Shown: in pieces, positions 21,883 to 29,556 of the stretch | How positions within the stretch are numbered: position 1 is the first letter of the stretch | Layout of the letters: every line of letters starts with the position of its first letter | Assembly: GCA_046735055.1 (NCBI GenBank) | Contig: JBKPSO010000003.1 | Span: 1-41,069, forward strand | DNA: 41,069 nucleotides | Source: DATBLE01 sp046735055 | Lineage (GTDB): Bacteria > Actinomycetota > Thermoleophilia > Gaiellales > Gaiellaceae | Direction of reading: 5' to 3' | Position numbers and translations under genes: made by a program | Notes under the pieces: generated by a model | The model's input: the letters and a program-made list of their open reading frames with translations, nothing else | What the model was told of the DNA's origin: nothing | The model's database searches: none

Positions 21883-23060
21883 GGGCCGGACGACAGCGGA
21901 GCGCTCGCAGCCGCCGGCGGCTCGGGGGCCTCACGCGCCCTGGCACGGGCGATCTCCTTCGAGACGTGCACACCCGCCGAGAGCAGCGGAGCGGCGACGA
22001 TCATCCCGATCATCCCGAAGAGCGCCCCGGAGGCGATCGTCACGATCAGCACGGCGAGCGGGTTGAGGTCGAGCGCGGCGCCGAAGGCGAGCGGCTGGAA
22101 GAGGTTCTGGAGGAGGCCGTTCGCGAGGATCACGATCACGAGCATGATCAGTGCCGTGTCGGTGCCGTTCGCGCCTAGCGCGAGCAGGACCGCGAAGGCG
22201 CCGGAGATGAACGCCCCGATGTACGGGATGTAGGCGGTCACGAACGTGACGATCGCGATCGTGCCGGCGAGCGGCACGTCGAGGATGAGCGCCCCGATGC
22301 CGACCACCACGGCGTTGAAGGCGGCGACGGCGGTGACGCCGAGGAAGTACTTGCGCATCGCGCTCATCACGTTGGTCGTGATCAGGGTCGCGAGCTCGAT
22401 GGGCAGGCCGAGGTGCCGGTCGACCCAGCGGCGGATCCCCGGCCCGCCGGTGAGCAGGAAGAAGACGGTGAAGACCGTGAACGTCAGGAAGAAGATCAGC
22501 GAGGTCAGGGTGCGGATCCCGCTCGCAAGACCGTGCAGCAGCGTCGCGCCTCCGTCGGAGACCGCCTTCGAGACGTCCTGCCGCGCGGGTCCGGTGCGGT
22601 TCGCGTCGGCGTCGTGGAACCACCCCTCGATCCTGTCCGCAGCGTGGTTGACGGTCGACTTGATCTCGCCCGAGTGGTCGACGATCCCTCCGATCACGAG
22701 CCCGACGACGACGACGACGATCGCGATCAGCGTCAGCACCACGATCGCCGCCCCGAACCCGCGGCGGACGTGGTGCCGCTTGAGCCACCTGACGAGCGGC
22801 GATGCGACGATCGCGATCACCGCGCCGACTGCGACGGGCTCCACGATCGTCGACGTGATGCCGAGGACCCAGGTGACGCCGACGAGGAGCACGAGCAGGC
22901 CGACGAGGAACCACGACATGAACCCCAGGTCGCGCAGCCAGACCGGCGGTCGGAAGACCCGGGCGAGATGGCGTGGATCGAGTGCGTCCGCGCCCTCGGT
23001 CGGCGGCGGCGCGCCGCCAGCCGGCGCAGGCGCGGGCGGTTTACGGCGAAACAGCCTCAA
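21879..23060 (-). CDS. AI-2E family transporter (UPF0118)
   Basis: 393-aa membrane protein. A proline-rich cytoplasmic N-terminus (KPPAPAPAGGAPPP) is followed by about eight hydrophobic helices. Family landmarks are the pair of N-terminal helices, a long hydrophilic periplasmic-type helix region (about residues 130-185), GVTAVAAFNAVVVGIGALIL, and the conserved YIPYIGAFISGAFAVLLAL block. The family includes TqsA and some Na+/H+ antiporters, so the cargo is uncertain. The TTG start at 23060 is the only reasonable one (TTG AGG CTG TTT CGC CGT AAA). Confidence 0.85.
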   Translation of the reverse strand: MRLFRRKPPAPAPAGGAPPPTEGADALDPRHLARVFRPPVWLRDLGFMSWFLVGLLVLLVGVTWVLGITSTIVEPVAVGAVIAIVASPLVRWLKRHHVRRGFGAAIVVLTLIAIVVVVVGLVIGGIVDHSGEIKSTVNHAADRIEGWFHDADANRTGPARQDVSKAVSDGGATLLHGLASGIRTLTSLIFFLTFTVFTVFFLLTGGPGIRRWVDRHLGLPIELATLITTNVMSAMRKYFLGVTAVAAFNAVVVGIGALILDVPLAGTIAIVTFVTAYIPYIGAFISGAFAVLLALGANGTDTALIMLVIVILANGLLQNLFQPLAFGAALDLNPLAVLIVTIASGALFGMIGMIVAAPLLSAGVHVSKEIARARAREAPEPPAAASAPLSSGP

Positions 23061-23402
23061 CGGCTGGACGCTAGCGTCCGTTGCGGACGGCTGTCCGGCC
23101 TTTTGCTGTTACGGTCCCTCACCTCCACCTCGTCGAGCGCGCCCGGCTCCCCGCACAGGTGCGTTGCGTGCGGCACGACGACGCGCCGCGGCGAGGGCGC
23201 CCGCGCGCGCCCTCGCCGCGACCCACGACCGGGTTCGTAACCGTCGCCTACGTCCTCGCGGCCGCCTACCCCGCCCGCGCATCACCCGCCCTTCACAGTC
23301 GACCCGGGAGTTACCGGCGCGGGACAGCTGTTCTTCTTTCCCGACCCGCCGGCCGCAGTTCCCACGACGACGAGCCCTGCGACGGCAATCGCGGCCGCCG
23401 CG

Positions 23403-23598
23403 ATGGTCGTCGACGACGACGCAGTCACACGCGCGGTCATCGGATCGGTGCTCGACGTTGGAGGCGGGGTGCGTCCGTCTCAGCGCGAAGACGGTCGGGA
23501 CCCATGTCGAACGGATTCTCGAGAAGCTCGGCGCCCACAGCCGCGCGCAGGCGATCGCAGTCGCGTATCGCCACGACGTGCTCTCGGTGCGCCGATGA
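23403..23598 (+). pseudogene. Remnant of a LuxR-type response regulator
   Basis: From ATG 23403 the sequence reads MVVDDDAVTRAVIGSVLDVG, a receiver-domain N-terminus with the acidic DDD cluster. Ten codons on, in another frame, it reads RLSAKTVGTHVERILEKLGA through to AVAYRHDVLSVRR and a stop, which is the recognition helix and C-terminus of a LuxR-family helix-turn-helix. Everything between (phosphoacceptor Asp, most of the receiver, first HTH helices) is gone. An internal deletion with a frame change explains it. No sensor kinase is adjacent. The 340 bp before it (23061-23402) hold nothing I recognise. Confidence 0.6.
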
Positions 23599-23653
23599 CG
23601 TCAGGTCAGCCGGTTACGCTCGAGGCGTCCCGGAATTCGTCAGAGAGGAGCAG

Positions 23654-24226
23654 ATGTCCACCATGGCAATAGAGGATGAGATCTTCGACCCGGATGTCGG
23701 CAAGTGGTGGTGGGTGCTGCTCATCATCGGCACGGCGTGGCTGGTTCTGTCGATTGTCATGTTCCGGTTCGACATCACCTCGGTGAAGTCGACGGGGATC
23801 CTGGCCGGCGTCATCTTCGTCAGCGCCGGCATCATCGAGTTCTTCATGGTTGCAGTCGTCCGGGGCGGGTGGTGGAAAGCGCTGAACGCGGTCCTCGGCG
23901 TCATCCTGGTCGCCGGCGGGATCAATGCGTTCGCCCGCCCCGTCGACGCGTTCGTCGCGATCGCCCAGATCACCGGCTTCATGTTCCTGCTGGTCGGGAT
24001 CTACGACCTGGTGCTCGCGTTCTCGGACCGGACCGGGCTCTGGTGGCTGCGGATGATCTCCGGCTTCATCTGCATCGGGCTCGCGTTCTGGGCGTCGGGT
24101 GAGTTCGGCAGGAAGGCGACCTTGTTGATCGTGTGGGTCGCGCTGTTCGCCCTCTTCCGCGGGATCGAGAGCTTCATCACCGCGTTCCAGCTGCGGCGCA
24201 TCCACAAGGAGCTCGCCACCGCCTGA
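23654..24226 (+). CDS. DUF308/HdeD-type membrane protein
   Basis: 190-aa protein with a short acidic N-terminus (EDEIFDPDVGKWWW) and six hydrophobic helices in a three-times-repeated two-helix arrangement. Each repeat has a Gly-rich small-residue helix (GILAGVIFVSAGIIEFF, VILVAGGINAFARP, GFMFLLVGIYDLVLAF, FICIGLAFWASGEF). This is the HdeD / DUF308 pattern. HdeD is associated with acid resistance in E. coli, but actinobacterial members are uncharacterised. ATG 23654 has an excellent ribosome site, GAGAGGAG, six bases ahead. A strong terminator follows. Confidence 0.82.
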   Translation: MSTMAIEDEIFDPDVGKWWWVLLIIGTAWLVLSIVMFRFDITSVKSTGILAGVIFVSAGIIEFFMVAVVRGGWWKALNAVLGVILVAGGINAFARPVDAFVAIAQITGFMFLLVGIYDLVLAFSDRTGLWWLRMISGFICIGLAFWASGEFGRKATLLIVWVALFALFRGIESFITAFQLRRIHKELATA

Positions 24227-24246
24227 TCGCCGCAACTACCCCTGAG

Positions 24247-24275
24247 AGAAAAGCCCGCGAGACGCGGGCTTTTCT
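24247..24275 (+). terminator. Rho-independent terminator after the DUF308 gene
   Basis: A perfect 13-bp stem (agaaaagcccgcg 24247-24259, cgcgggcttttct 24263-24275) with a 3-nt loop. The T tract lies within the right arm. This is the best intrinsic terminator in the window; the flanking A tract would allow it to work in both directions. Confidence 0.88.
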
Positions 24276-24331
24276 ACGAGCGGACGACGAATGCCCTAGC
24301 ATCCCGTGCATCCCAACGAAAGGAGCTTCCG

Positions 24332-24655
24332 GTGGCGATTGCATACCTGCAGGAGTTCGAGATACGCGACGGGGATACGAGCACGACCAACTACGACGCC
24401 GTCTCGACGGCACTGGATCTCAAACAGGCGCCCGACGGCCTCCTGATCCACACCGCCGGCTTCGACCATGACGCCGGGGTCTTTCGGATCTTCGACGTCT
24501 GGGAGAGCCGCGAGCATGGCGAGAAGTTCCTGAGCGAAAAACTCATGCCGATCATCGAGCGCATGGCCGGTGAGGCTGCACAAAGCGGTGACGAGAGCTT
24601 CACACCACCGAGCCGAGAGACCTGGTACGACCTCCACGACTCGATGAGCGGCTGA
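24332..24655 (+). CDS. Hypothetical protein, probable small alpha/beta-barrel domain
   Basis: 107-aa soluble protein, MAIAYLQEFEIRDGDTSTTN at the start. A beta strand (GLLIHTAGFDHDAGVFRIFD), then VWESREHGEKFLSEKLMPII resemble the dimeric alpha/beta-barrel (ABM-like) fold, in which W-E-S and a following helix are common. I cannot assign an enzyme activity. The GTG start is supported by AAAGGAG seven bases upstream. It stands alone after the terminator. From 24656 to 24892 there is no convincing gene: one short forward frame and one reverse frame starting with a GAGAAG-type nucleotide-binding motif compete. Confidence 0.65.
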   Translation: MAIAYLQEFEIRDGDTSTTNYDAVSTALDLKQAPDGLLIHTAGFDHDAGVFRIFDVWESREHGEKFLSEKLMPIIERMAGEAAQSGDESFTPPSRETWYDLHDSMSG

Positions 24656-24877
24656 CGAGCCTCGGCACACGGCCGCCGTAGAGCAGCGAGAGCACAGCCA
24701 GCTGCGCCAGCGCCCACGACGGTGACCGCGTACTCCTCGCCCAACTTTGGCACCGCCTTCCCCGACCCGGACGATTCGACGCGCGCGCTGATCCTGCGCG
24801 ATCACCGCCGCGGAAGACAGGAAGCGACGTGAACCGGCGGTGCGCGACTGTGCGGGAATGTCTCTTGGTCGGAGCGA

Positions 24878-24883
24878 TACGCT
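24878..24883 (+). promoter_or_regulatory. Candidate -10 box before the VOC fragment
   Basis: TACGCT matches TAnnnT and lies 9 nt before GTG 24893, with no Shine-Dalgarno sequence. The promoter seems preserved although the gene is truncated. Confidence 0.3.
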
Positions 24884-24892
24884 GGCGGCTCC

Positions 24893-25090
24893 GTGGGCCT
24901 CCCCGCACGGATCAGCGCTGTCACGCTCGCCTGCCGGGACATCGGGCGCATGGCGGCGTTCTACCGGCAGTTCGGCTGGCCTGAATCACCGACGAGCGTG
25001 CTCGAGCACGTCGTGTTTCAGTGCTCCAACGGCGTCGTCCTCGGGCTCTTCTCCGAGTCGAGATTCGAGCGGCAGCCGGCAATTCGCGGA
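24893..25090 (+). pseudogene. Truncated VOC (glyoxalase-like) protein, N-terminal half only
   Basis: Starting at GTG 24893 the first 62 residues look like an intact VOC domain half: RISAVTLACRDIGRMAAFYR, then LEHVVFQCSNGVVLGLFSES. After FERQPAI the frame turns into low-complexity sequence and runs into the opposite-strand YecM-like gene. A full VOC protein needs about 120-140 residues with a second beta-alpha-beta-beta-beta module, which is missing. Loss of the 3' half by deletion is the simplest explanation. Confidence 0.6.
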
Positions 25091-25130
25091 GTGGAGGGTT
25101 CCGGCTCGCGCGTATCCGCAGGTTACGGAG

Positions 25131-25719
25131 TCACCGCGGCAGCGGGGCCGGGCCGGTCGCGGTCACGAGGCGCTGCGGGACCCAGTCGTCCACGTGGACG
25201 AAGCCATCGAACGTCGCCCCCTCGAGGACACAGGAGTCGTGGAGCGAGCGGCGGTAGAACTTCACGTGGGTGAAGTCCTCGAAGAGCACGTAGTACGGCT
25301 CGGTGTCGGCGTGCTGGAACTGTTGCCCGGTCAGGACCGCTCGATGCTCGCGGGAGAAGGCGTCGACGTCCTCACCGACGACGATCCCCAGATGTTCGAG
25401 GCCCATCCGGTAGACGCGCTGGTGGACCGGCGGGATGAGCTCGATGAGCGACACCGGCATCCCATCGAGCACCACGAGCGGCTCGGCGAGGACGATTTTC
25501 GAGATCGGCCGGCCGTTTCCAGACGTTCTCGAAATTGGCGGTCGCGTGACGTTCCAGCAGGGTCCGCTGATGGACGTATAGGTCCCAGTCGGGCACGCGC
25601 ACTGCGAGATGGCTGAGGGCGTACGGCGCGATGTCGATGCCTCGCGCGATGAGCCGGTCGCGCTGCGTCGTCGCGAACGCGCGGTAGTCCCCGATGATGT
25701 CGGCGATCGGATCGGGCAT
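25131..25719 (-). pseudogene. YecM-like VOC-superfamily protein with a frameshift
   Basis: ATG 25719 begins MPDPIADIIGDYRAFATTQR and runs through YALSHLAVRVPDWDLYVHQR to NFENVW. The next frame then carries on with NGRPISKIVLAEPLVVLDG, PPVHQRVYRMGLEHLGIVVG and TEPYYVLFEDFTHVKFYRRS to a stop at 25131. The joined protein (about 195 aa) has the histidine/acid metal-site pattern of the YecM family. One extra base in the TTT run 25516-25518 accounts for the shift, so a sequencing indel is as likely as a dead gene. Function of YecM is not established. Confidence 0.65.
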
Positions 25720-25844
25720 CGACGCGCAGCTCCCTCAAGCGTCATTCTACGAGAGAGCCACGGCCCGCTCCTCGCTCCAGAGCCGAAACGCTTCTTCGAA
25801 ACCGTGGCGCGTTGCCGGCCTCGGGCCAGCGGGGTGTCCTTCAC

Positions 25845-26466
25845 GTGAATCTGCGTCTGTTTCTCGGCTACGGCTTTGAAGGCGACGCGCGCGCCGCTGC
25901 TCGACCGTGTCCGCTTCGTGCTCCCTGAGCTCGCGAGTGTCGGCGCCGACCAGGGCTTCGCCGCCGAGCGCGTCTGGGACGACACCGCCGAGCGGCGGCT
26001 GGTCGCCTCCATCCCACCGCAGCCGACGATGCTGCCGCCTGACCGTCGCGGGCCACGCACGAACGCGCAGCGGCTCGCGCTCGCGGCGAGAGCGCGCGCG
26101 AAGAGCGACGCCGGCGTCTGGGCCTACCGGCGGCGGATGGCAGACGCCGAGGGCGTGATCGCCGAGCCGAAGAACCAGCACGGACTCGACCGCGTCCGCT
26201 GCCGAGGCACGCCCGCCTTCCACGTCCAGCTCCTGCCCGGATGCGCCGCGATCAACCTGAAACGACTCGCCAAATACGACCCGACCGCGCAGCTGAGGAT
26301 CGCCGCAGCGCCAAAAGCGGCCGCCGCCGAGCTCGGCGCCGCCGGCGATCAACCGCCGCGCGACCGTCCACCCGCCACCATCCGCCTCGGCCGCGGGCAA
26401 CTCCTCTGGAACACGAGGCCGTGCCTCAACCGAACTCATGAAAACCCGTTCCCGGACACGCCCCTA
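25845..26466 (+). pseudogene. Internally deleted IS1182-like transposase remnant
   Basis: A short N-terminal piece (LRLFLGYGFEGD, from 25845) is followed in another frame, from 25876, by the DDE-domain end: VGADQGFAAERVWDD, then YRRRMADAEGVIAEPKNQHG and GTPAFHVQLLPGCAAINLKR. This order and wording fit IS1182/IS5-type transposases, in which the E of AEGVIAE is the third catalytic residue. The middle, with the first catalytic Asp, is absent. Bases 26441-26466 (aaaacccgttcccggacacg and following) look like an IS end, but I see no matching inverted copy on the left. Confidence 0.6.
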
Positions 26467-26519
26467 GAGCGGCTTGCCCGCAAACGAGGGGCTTGCCGTA
26501 ATCGCTTTCACCGGTCACG

Positions 26520-29159
26520 ATGCGACGCATGAGCCTGCTCGGTGACCTGCACGCGGACGTCTATCAACTCGTCGAGCGCCAGCAGGAGCTGGCGGTGTTG
26601 GAGGCTGCATTGGAACAGGCCTCCGCCGGGCGGGGGTGCGTGGCGCTCGTCACCGCGGAGGCCGGCGGGGGGAAGACGGCGCTCATCGAGAGGTTCTGCG
26701 CGGGTCAGGCCAGCTCGACAAGAGTGCTGCGAGGCGCATGCGACGCGCTCTTCACGCCCCGTCCGCTCGGGGCTATTCAAGACTTTGCGCTCGACGTGGG
26801 GCCTGCTCTTGTAAACCTTCTCAGTGAAGCGACGCCGTACCAGGTCGCTGCCACACTGTTCGAAGAGTTGCGCCGAGACCAGCCGACGGTGCTCGTGATC
26901 GAGGACGTCCACTGGGCGGACGAGGCCACGCTGGACGTGCTCAGGCTGATCGCGCGTCGCATCACGGCGGCGCGCGTGCTGATCGTCATCAGCTATCGAG
27001 ACGAGGCGATCGACGCGAGTCATCCGGTCAGGGTGATGCTCGGCGAGCTGGCATCAGGGCTCGCCCTCACACGCGTCGGGCTCGCCCCGCTCTCACCGGA
27101 CGGCGTCGCGCAGCTCGCCGAGCCGCACGGGATCGATCCGGACGGGCTTCACCGCGTCACCAGCGGCAACCCCTTCTTCGTCACGGAAGTCCTCGCATCG
27201 GGTGGAGACGAGATACCGGCAACCGTTCGCGACGCCGTTCTCGCACGCGCAGCCCGGTTGACGCCTGCGGCGCGAAGCGTCCTCGAGGCCGTGGCGGTCG
27301 CAACACCGCACGCGGAGCTGTGGCTCGTGGCAGCACTCTCGGGGGAAATCGACGCCAGGCTTGACGAGTGCATCGCATCGGGCATGCTCGTCTTCGCGGA
27401 CGGTGCCGTGATATTCAGGCACGAGCTGGCCCGCCTGGCACTAGAGGGATCGCTACCCACGAGAAGGAGGCTGAGCCTCCATCGCAGCGCCCTCGAGACG
27501 CTTGCCTCCCGTGAGGACAGCGACCTCAACCTCGCTCGGATCGCGCACCACGCCGACGCAGCTGGGGACACGGACGCCGTGCTCACGTTCGCTCCGGCGG
27601 CCGGTGCACAAGCATCGTTGGTAGGAGCGCATCGAGAGGCAGCCGAGCAGTACGCGCGCGCCCTCCGCCACGCTCAGGACCTTTCTCCAGCGGACCGCGC
27701 GGAGCTCCTGAAGCGCCGCTCGCGCGAGTGCTACCTGACAGACCAGGCGGACGAAGCGATCGACGCCCTCCAGAGGGCCGTGGAGGCCTACCGCGAGCTA
27801 GGTGATCGCGCCAGGGAGGGCGAGACGCTCGCGAAGCTCTCGAGCATCCTCTGGTGCCCGGGGCGAGGCGAAGAGGCCCGGCTGATGGCGAGGCAGGCCG
27901 TCGACCTACTCCAGCAGCTGTCGCCGGGCGGTGGGCTTGTCCTGGCCTATGCCAACCTCTCGTTCGTCCTGTCGTGGGCCGCGGACAACGCCGGCGCGTG
28001 GCGATCGGCTCGTCGAGCTCTCGACCTGGCAGAACGCCTCGATGACCCGGATGTCCTCTGCGAGGCGCTGTTCGCGGTGGGATCGCTCGAGCTGGTCGAT
28101 GACCCCGACCGCGGGTTGCCGACGATCGAACGTGCAGCGGCACTCGCGGAGGGCCGCGGTCTCGAGGCGCACGTTGCGGGCGCCCATCTCAGGCGCGCCC
28201 AAGCGGCGATGTGGACGCATCGGCACGACGTCGCACGCCTCGCCTTCGATGAGGGCCTCAGGTACTGCCGGACGCACGGCATCGATCTGATCGAGCTCTA
28301 CCTCCTCGCCAATCGCGCTCGCTTCGAGCTCGACGAGGGCCGCTGGTCGGATGCCGCCGAGTCGGCGATGGTCGTGCTCGGGCGGCGAGCCGTGTCGACG
28401 TTCCCGCGGACGCTTGCCCTCAGCGTGCTCGCACTGGTGCGCGCACGACGTGGAGACCCGGAGGTTCTTCCACTGCTCGCAGAGGCACGCGCGCTCGCCG
28501 ACCCGACGCGCGAGCTGCCGCGCATGGCGCCGGTCGCCGTCGCAGGAGTGGAAGCCGCCTGGCTCAGAGGCGACGCTGCCGGGGCTCGCGAGGCGACGGA
28601 CGACGTACTCGAGGTGGCCGTCAGGGTCCGATCGGCGCACGACATCGCGTGCATCCAGACATGGCGCCGGCGTGCCGGCATCGAGGAGCCGGCGCATGCT
28701 CTAGCCGGTGGCCCGTACGCACTCGAGCTCGCCGGTGACGCCGCAGCGGCCGCCGCACGCTGGTCGGACCTCGGGCGACCGTACGAGGCTGCTCTCGCCC
28801 TCGCCGATGTCGGGGGCGAGCTTGCTCTGCGGGAATCGCTCGACTCGCTGACCACGCTCGGCGCGAGGGCCCCTGCAGCCATCGTCTCGCGACGCCTACG
28901 CGCGCTCGGCGCCCGCGACATCCTGCGCGGTCCGCGACCCGCGACCCGCCGCAATGCGGCCGGGCTCACAGCTCGCGAGAGCCAGGTGCTCGCGCTCGTC
29001 GCCGAGGGGCTTCGCAACGCGGAGATCGCGCAACGGCTCTTCCTCTCGCCTCGCACGGTCGGCAACCACGTGTCAGCGATCCTCAGCAAGCTCGGAGCCG
29101 AGACCCGCGTAGAGGCCGCAGTCAAGGCAGCCACGCTCGGCCTGCTCCAAGATAGGTAG
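26520..29159 (+). CDS. Large ATP-binding LuxR-family regulator (LAL type)
   Basis: 879-aa signal-transduction ATPase. Residues about 20-250 form an AAA/STAND ATPase with Walker A (AEAGGGKTALIERF) and Walker B (VLVIEDVHWADEATLDVLRL). Residues about 340-750 are TPR-like helical repeats rich in Ala/Arg/Leu. The last 65 residues are a LuxR helix-turn-helix (LTARESQVLALVAEGLRNAE, LSPRTVGNHVSAILSKLGAE). Such LAL regulators usually control nearby catabolic or secondary-metabolite genes after ligand binding to the TPR region. ATG 26529 is a possible alternative start. It is followed on the same strand by the DUF4242 and haloperoxidase genes, its most likely targets. Confidence 0.9.
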   Translation: MRRMSLLGDLHADVYQLVERQQELAVLEAALEQASAGRGCVALVTAEAGGGKTALIERFCAGQASSTRVLRGACDALFTPRPLGAIQDFALDVGPALVNLLSEATPYQVAATLFEELRRDQPTVLVIEDVHWADEATLDVLRLIARRITAARVLIVISYRDEAIDASHPVRVMLGELASGLALTRVGLAPLSPDGVAQLAEPHGIDPDGLHRVTSGNPFFVTEVLASGGDEIPATVRDAVLARAARLTPAARSVLEAVAVATPHAELWLVAALSGEIDARLDECIASGMLVFADGAVIFRHELARLALEGSLPTRRRLSLHRSALETLASREDSDLNLARIAHHADAAGDTDAVLTFAPAAGAQASLVGAHREAAEQYARALRHAQDLSPADRAELLKRRSRECYLTDQADEAIDALQRAVEAYRELGDRAREGETLAKLSSILWCPGRGEEARLMARQAVDLLQQLSPGGGLVLAYANLSFVLSWAADNAGAWRSARRALDLAERLDDPDVLCEALFAVGSLELVDDPDRGLPTIERAAALAEGRGLEAHVAGAHLRRAQAAMWTHRHDVARLAFDEGLRYCRTHGIDLIELYLLANRARFELDEGRWSDAAESAMVVLGRRAVSTFPRTLALSVLALVRARRGDPEVLPLLAEARALADPTRELPRMAPVAVAGVEAAWLRGDAAGAREATDDVLEVAVRVRSAHDIACIQTWRRRAGIEEPAHALAGGPYALELAGDAAAAAARWSDLGRPYEAALALADVGGELALRESLDSLTTLGARAPAAIVSRRLRALGARDILRGPRPATRRNAAGLTARESQVLALVAEGLRNAEIAQRLFLSPRTVGNHVSAILSKLGAETRVEAAVKAATLGLLQDR

Positions 29160-29262
29160 GCCTTCTCGCCAACCTGGGTAATCGCGCCGATGTCGCGGCT
29201 GCGCCGCGCCCCTACCGTCGACGGAACGAATCGACATGCAACCGAGTCGGAAGAGGAGCGCG

Positions 29263-29556
29263 ATGGAGACGTACGTCATTATCCGCCGCAACGGCTGGCG
29301 CACCGCGGACGAGCTTCAGGAGGCCGTCCGACGCTCGACGATCGAAGCTGACCGCATGGCCGAAGACGTCCGCTGGATCCGCAGCTATGTCGTCGCTGAG
29401 ACGGACGGGTCGCTAGGAATGGTCTGCGTCTACCAGGCCTCCAGGCCCGAGGCGATCCGACGTCATGCCTACTCAGCGACCTTGCCCGTCGACGAGATCG
29501 TGGCGGTCGCCGACACGGTCGTGCTGCGGCCCGACCCGGTGTCCGTGCCGGCGTGA
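29263..29556 (+). CDS. DUF4242 / SCO4226-type nickel-binding-like protein
   Basis: 97-aa protein starting METYVIIRRNGWRTADELQE and containing MAEDVRWIRSYVVAETDG, VCVYQASRPEAIRRHAYSA and LPVDEIVAVADTVV. The ferredoxin-like strand-helix pattern and the RRHA motif match DUF4242; the Streptomyces member SCO4226 binds nickel. ATG 29263 is preferred over an ATG at 29236 because GAGGAG precedes it. Its stop overlaps the GTG start of the first haloperoxidase gene (GTGA, 29553-29556), so the two are translationally coupled and probably share a pathway. Confidence 0.82.
   Translation: METYVIIRRNGWRTADELQEAVRRSTIEADRMAEDVRWIRSYVVAETDGSLGMVCVYQASRPEAIRRHAYSATLPVDEIVAVADTVVLRPDPVSVPA

Noticed and set aside
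20229..22178. 649-codon forward frame overlapping the holin-phosphatase gene
   Set aside because: Arg/Pro/Ala-rich out-of-frame shadow of GC-rich coding sequence with no recognisable domain.
12017..24413. Possible CRISPR array or tandem repeats in the GC-rich middle
   Set aside because: No regularly spaced direct repeats were seen; apparent repetition comes from recurrent codon strings such as gacgagctc and cgcgagctc.
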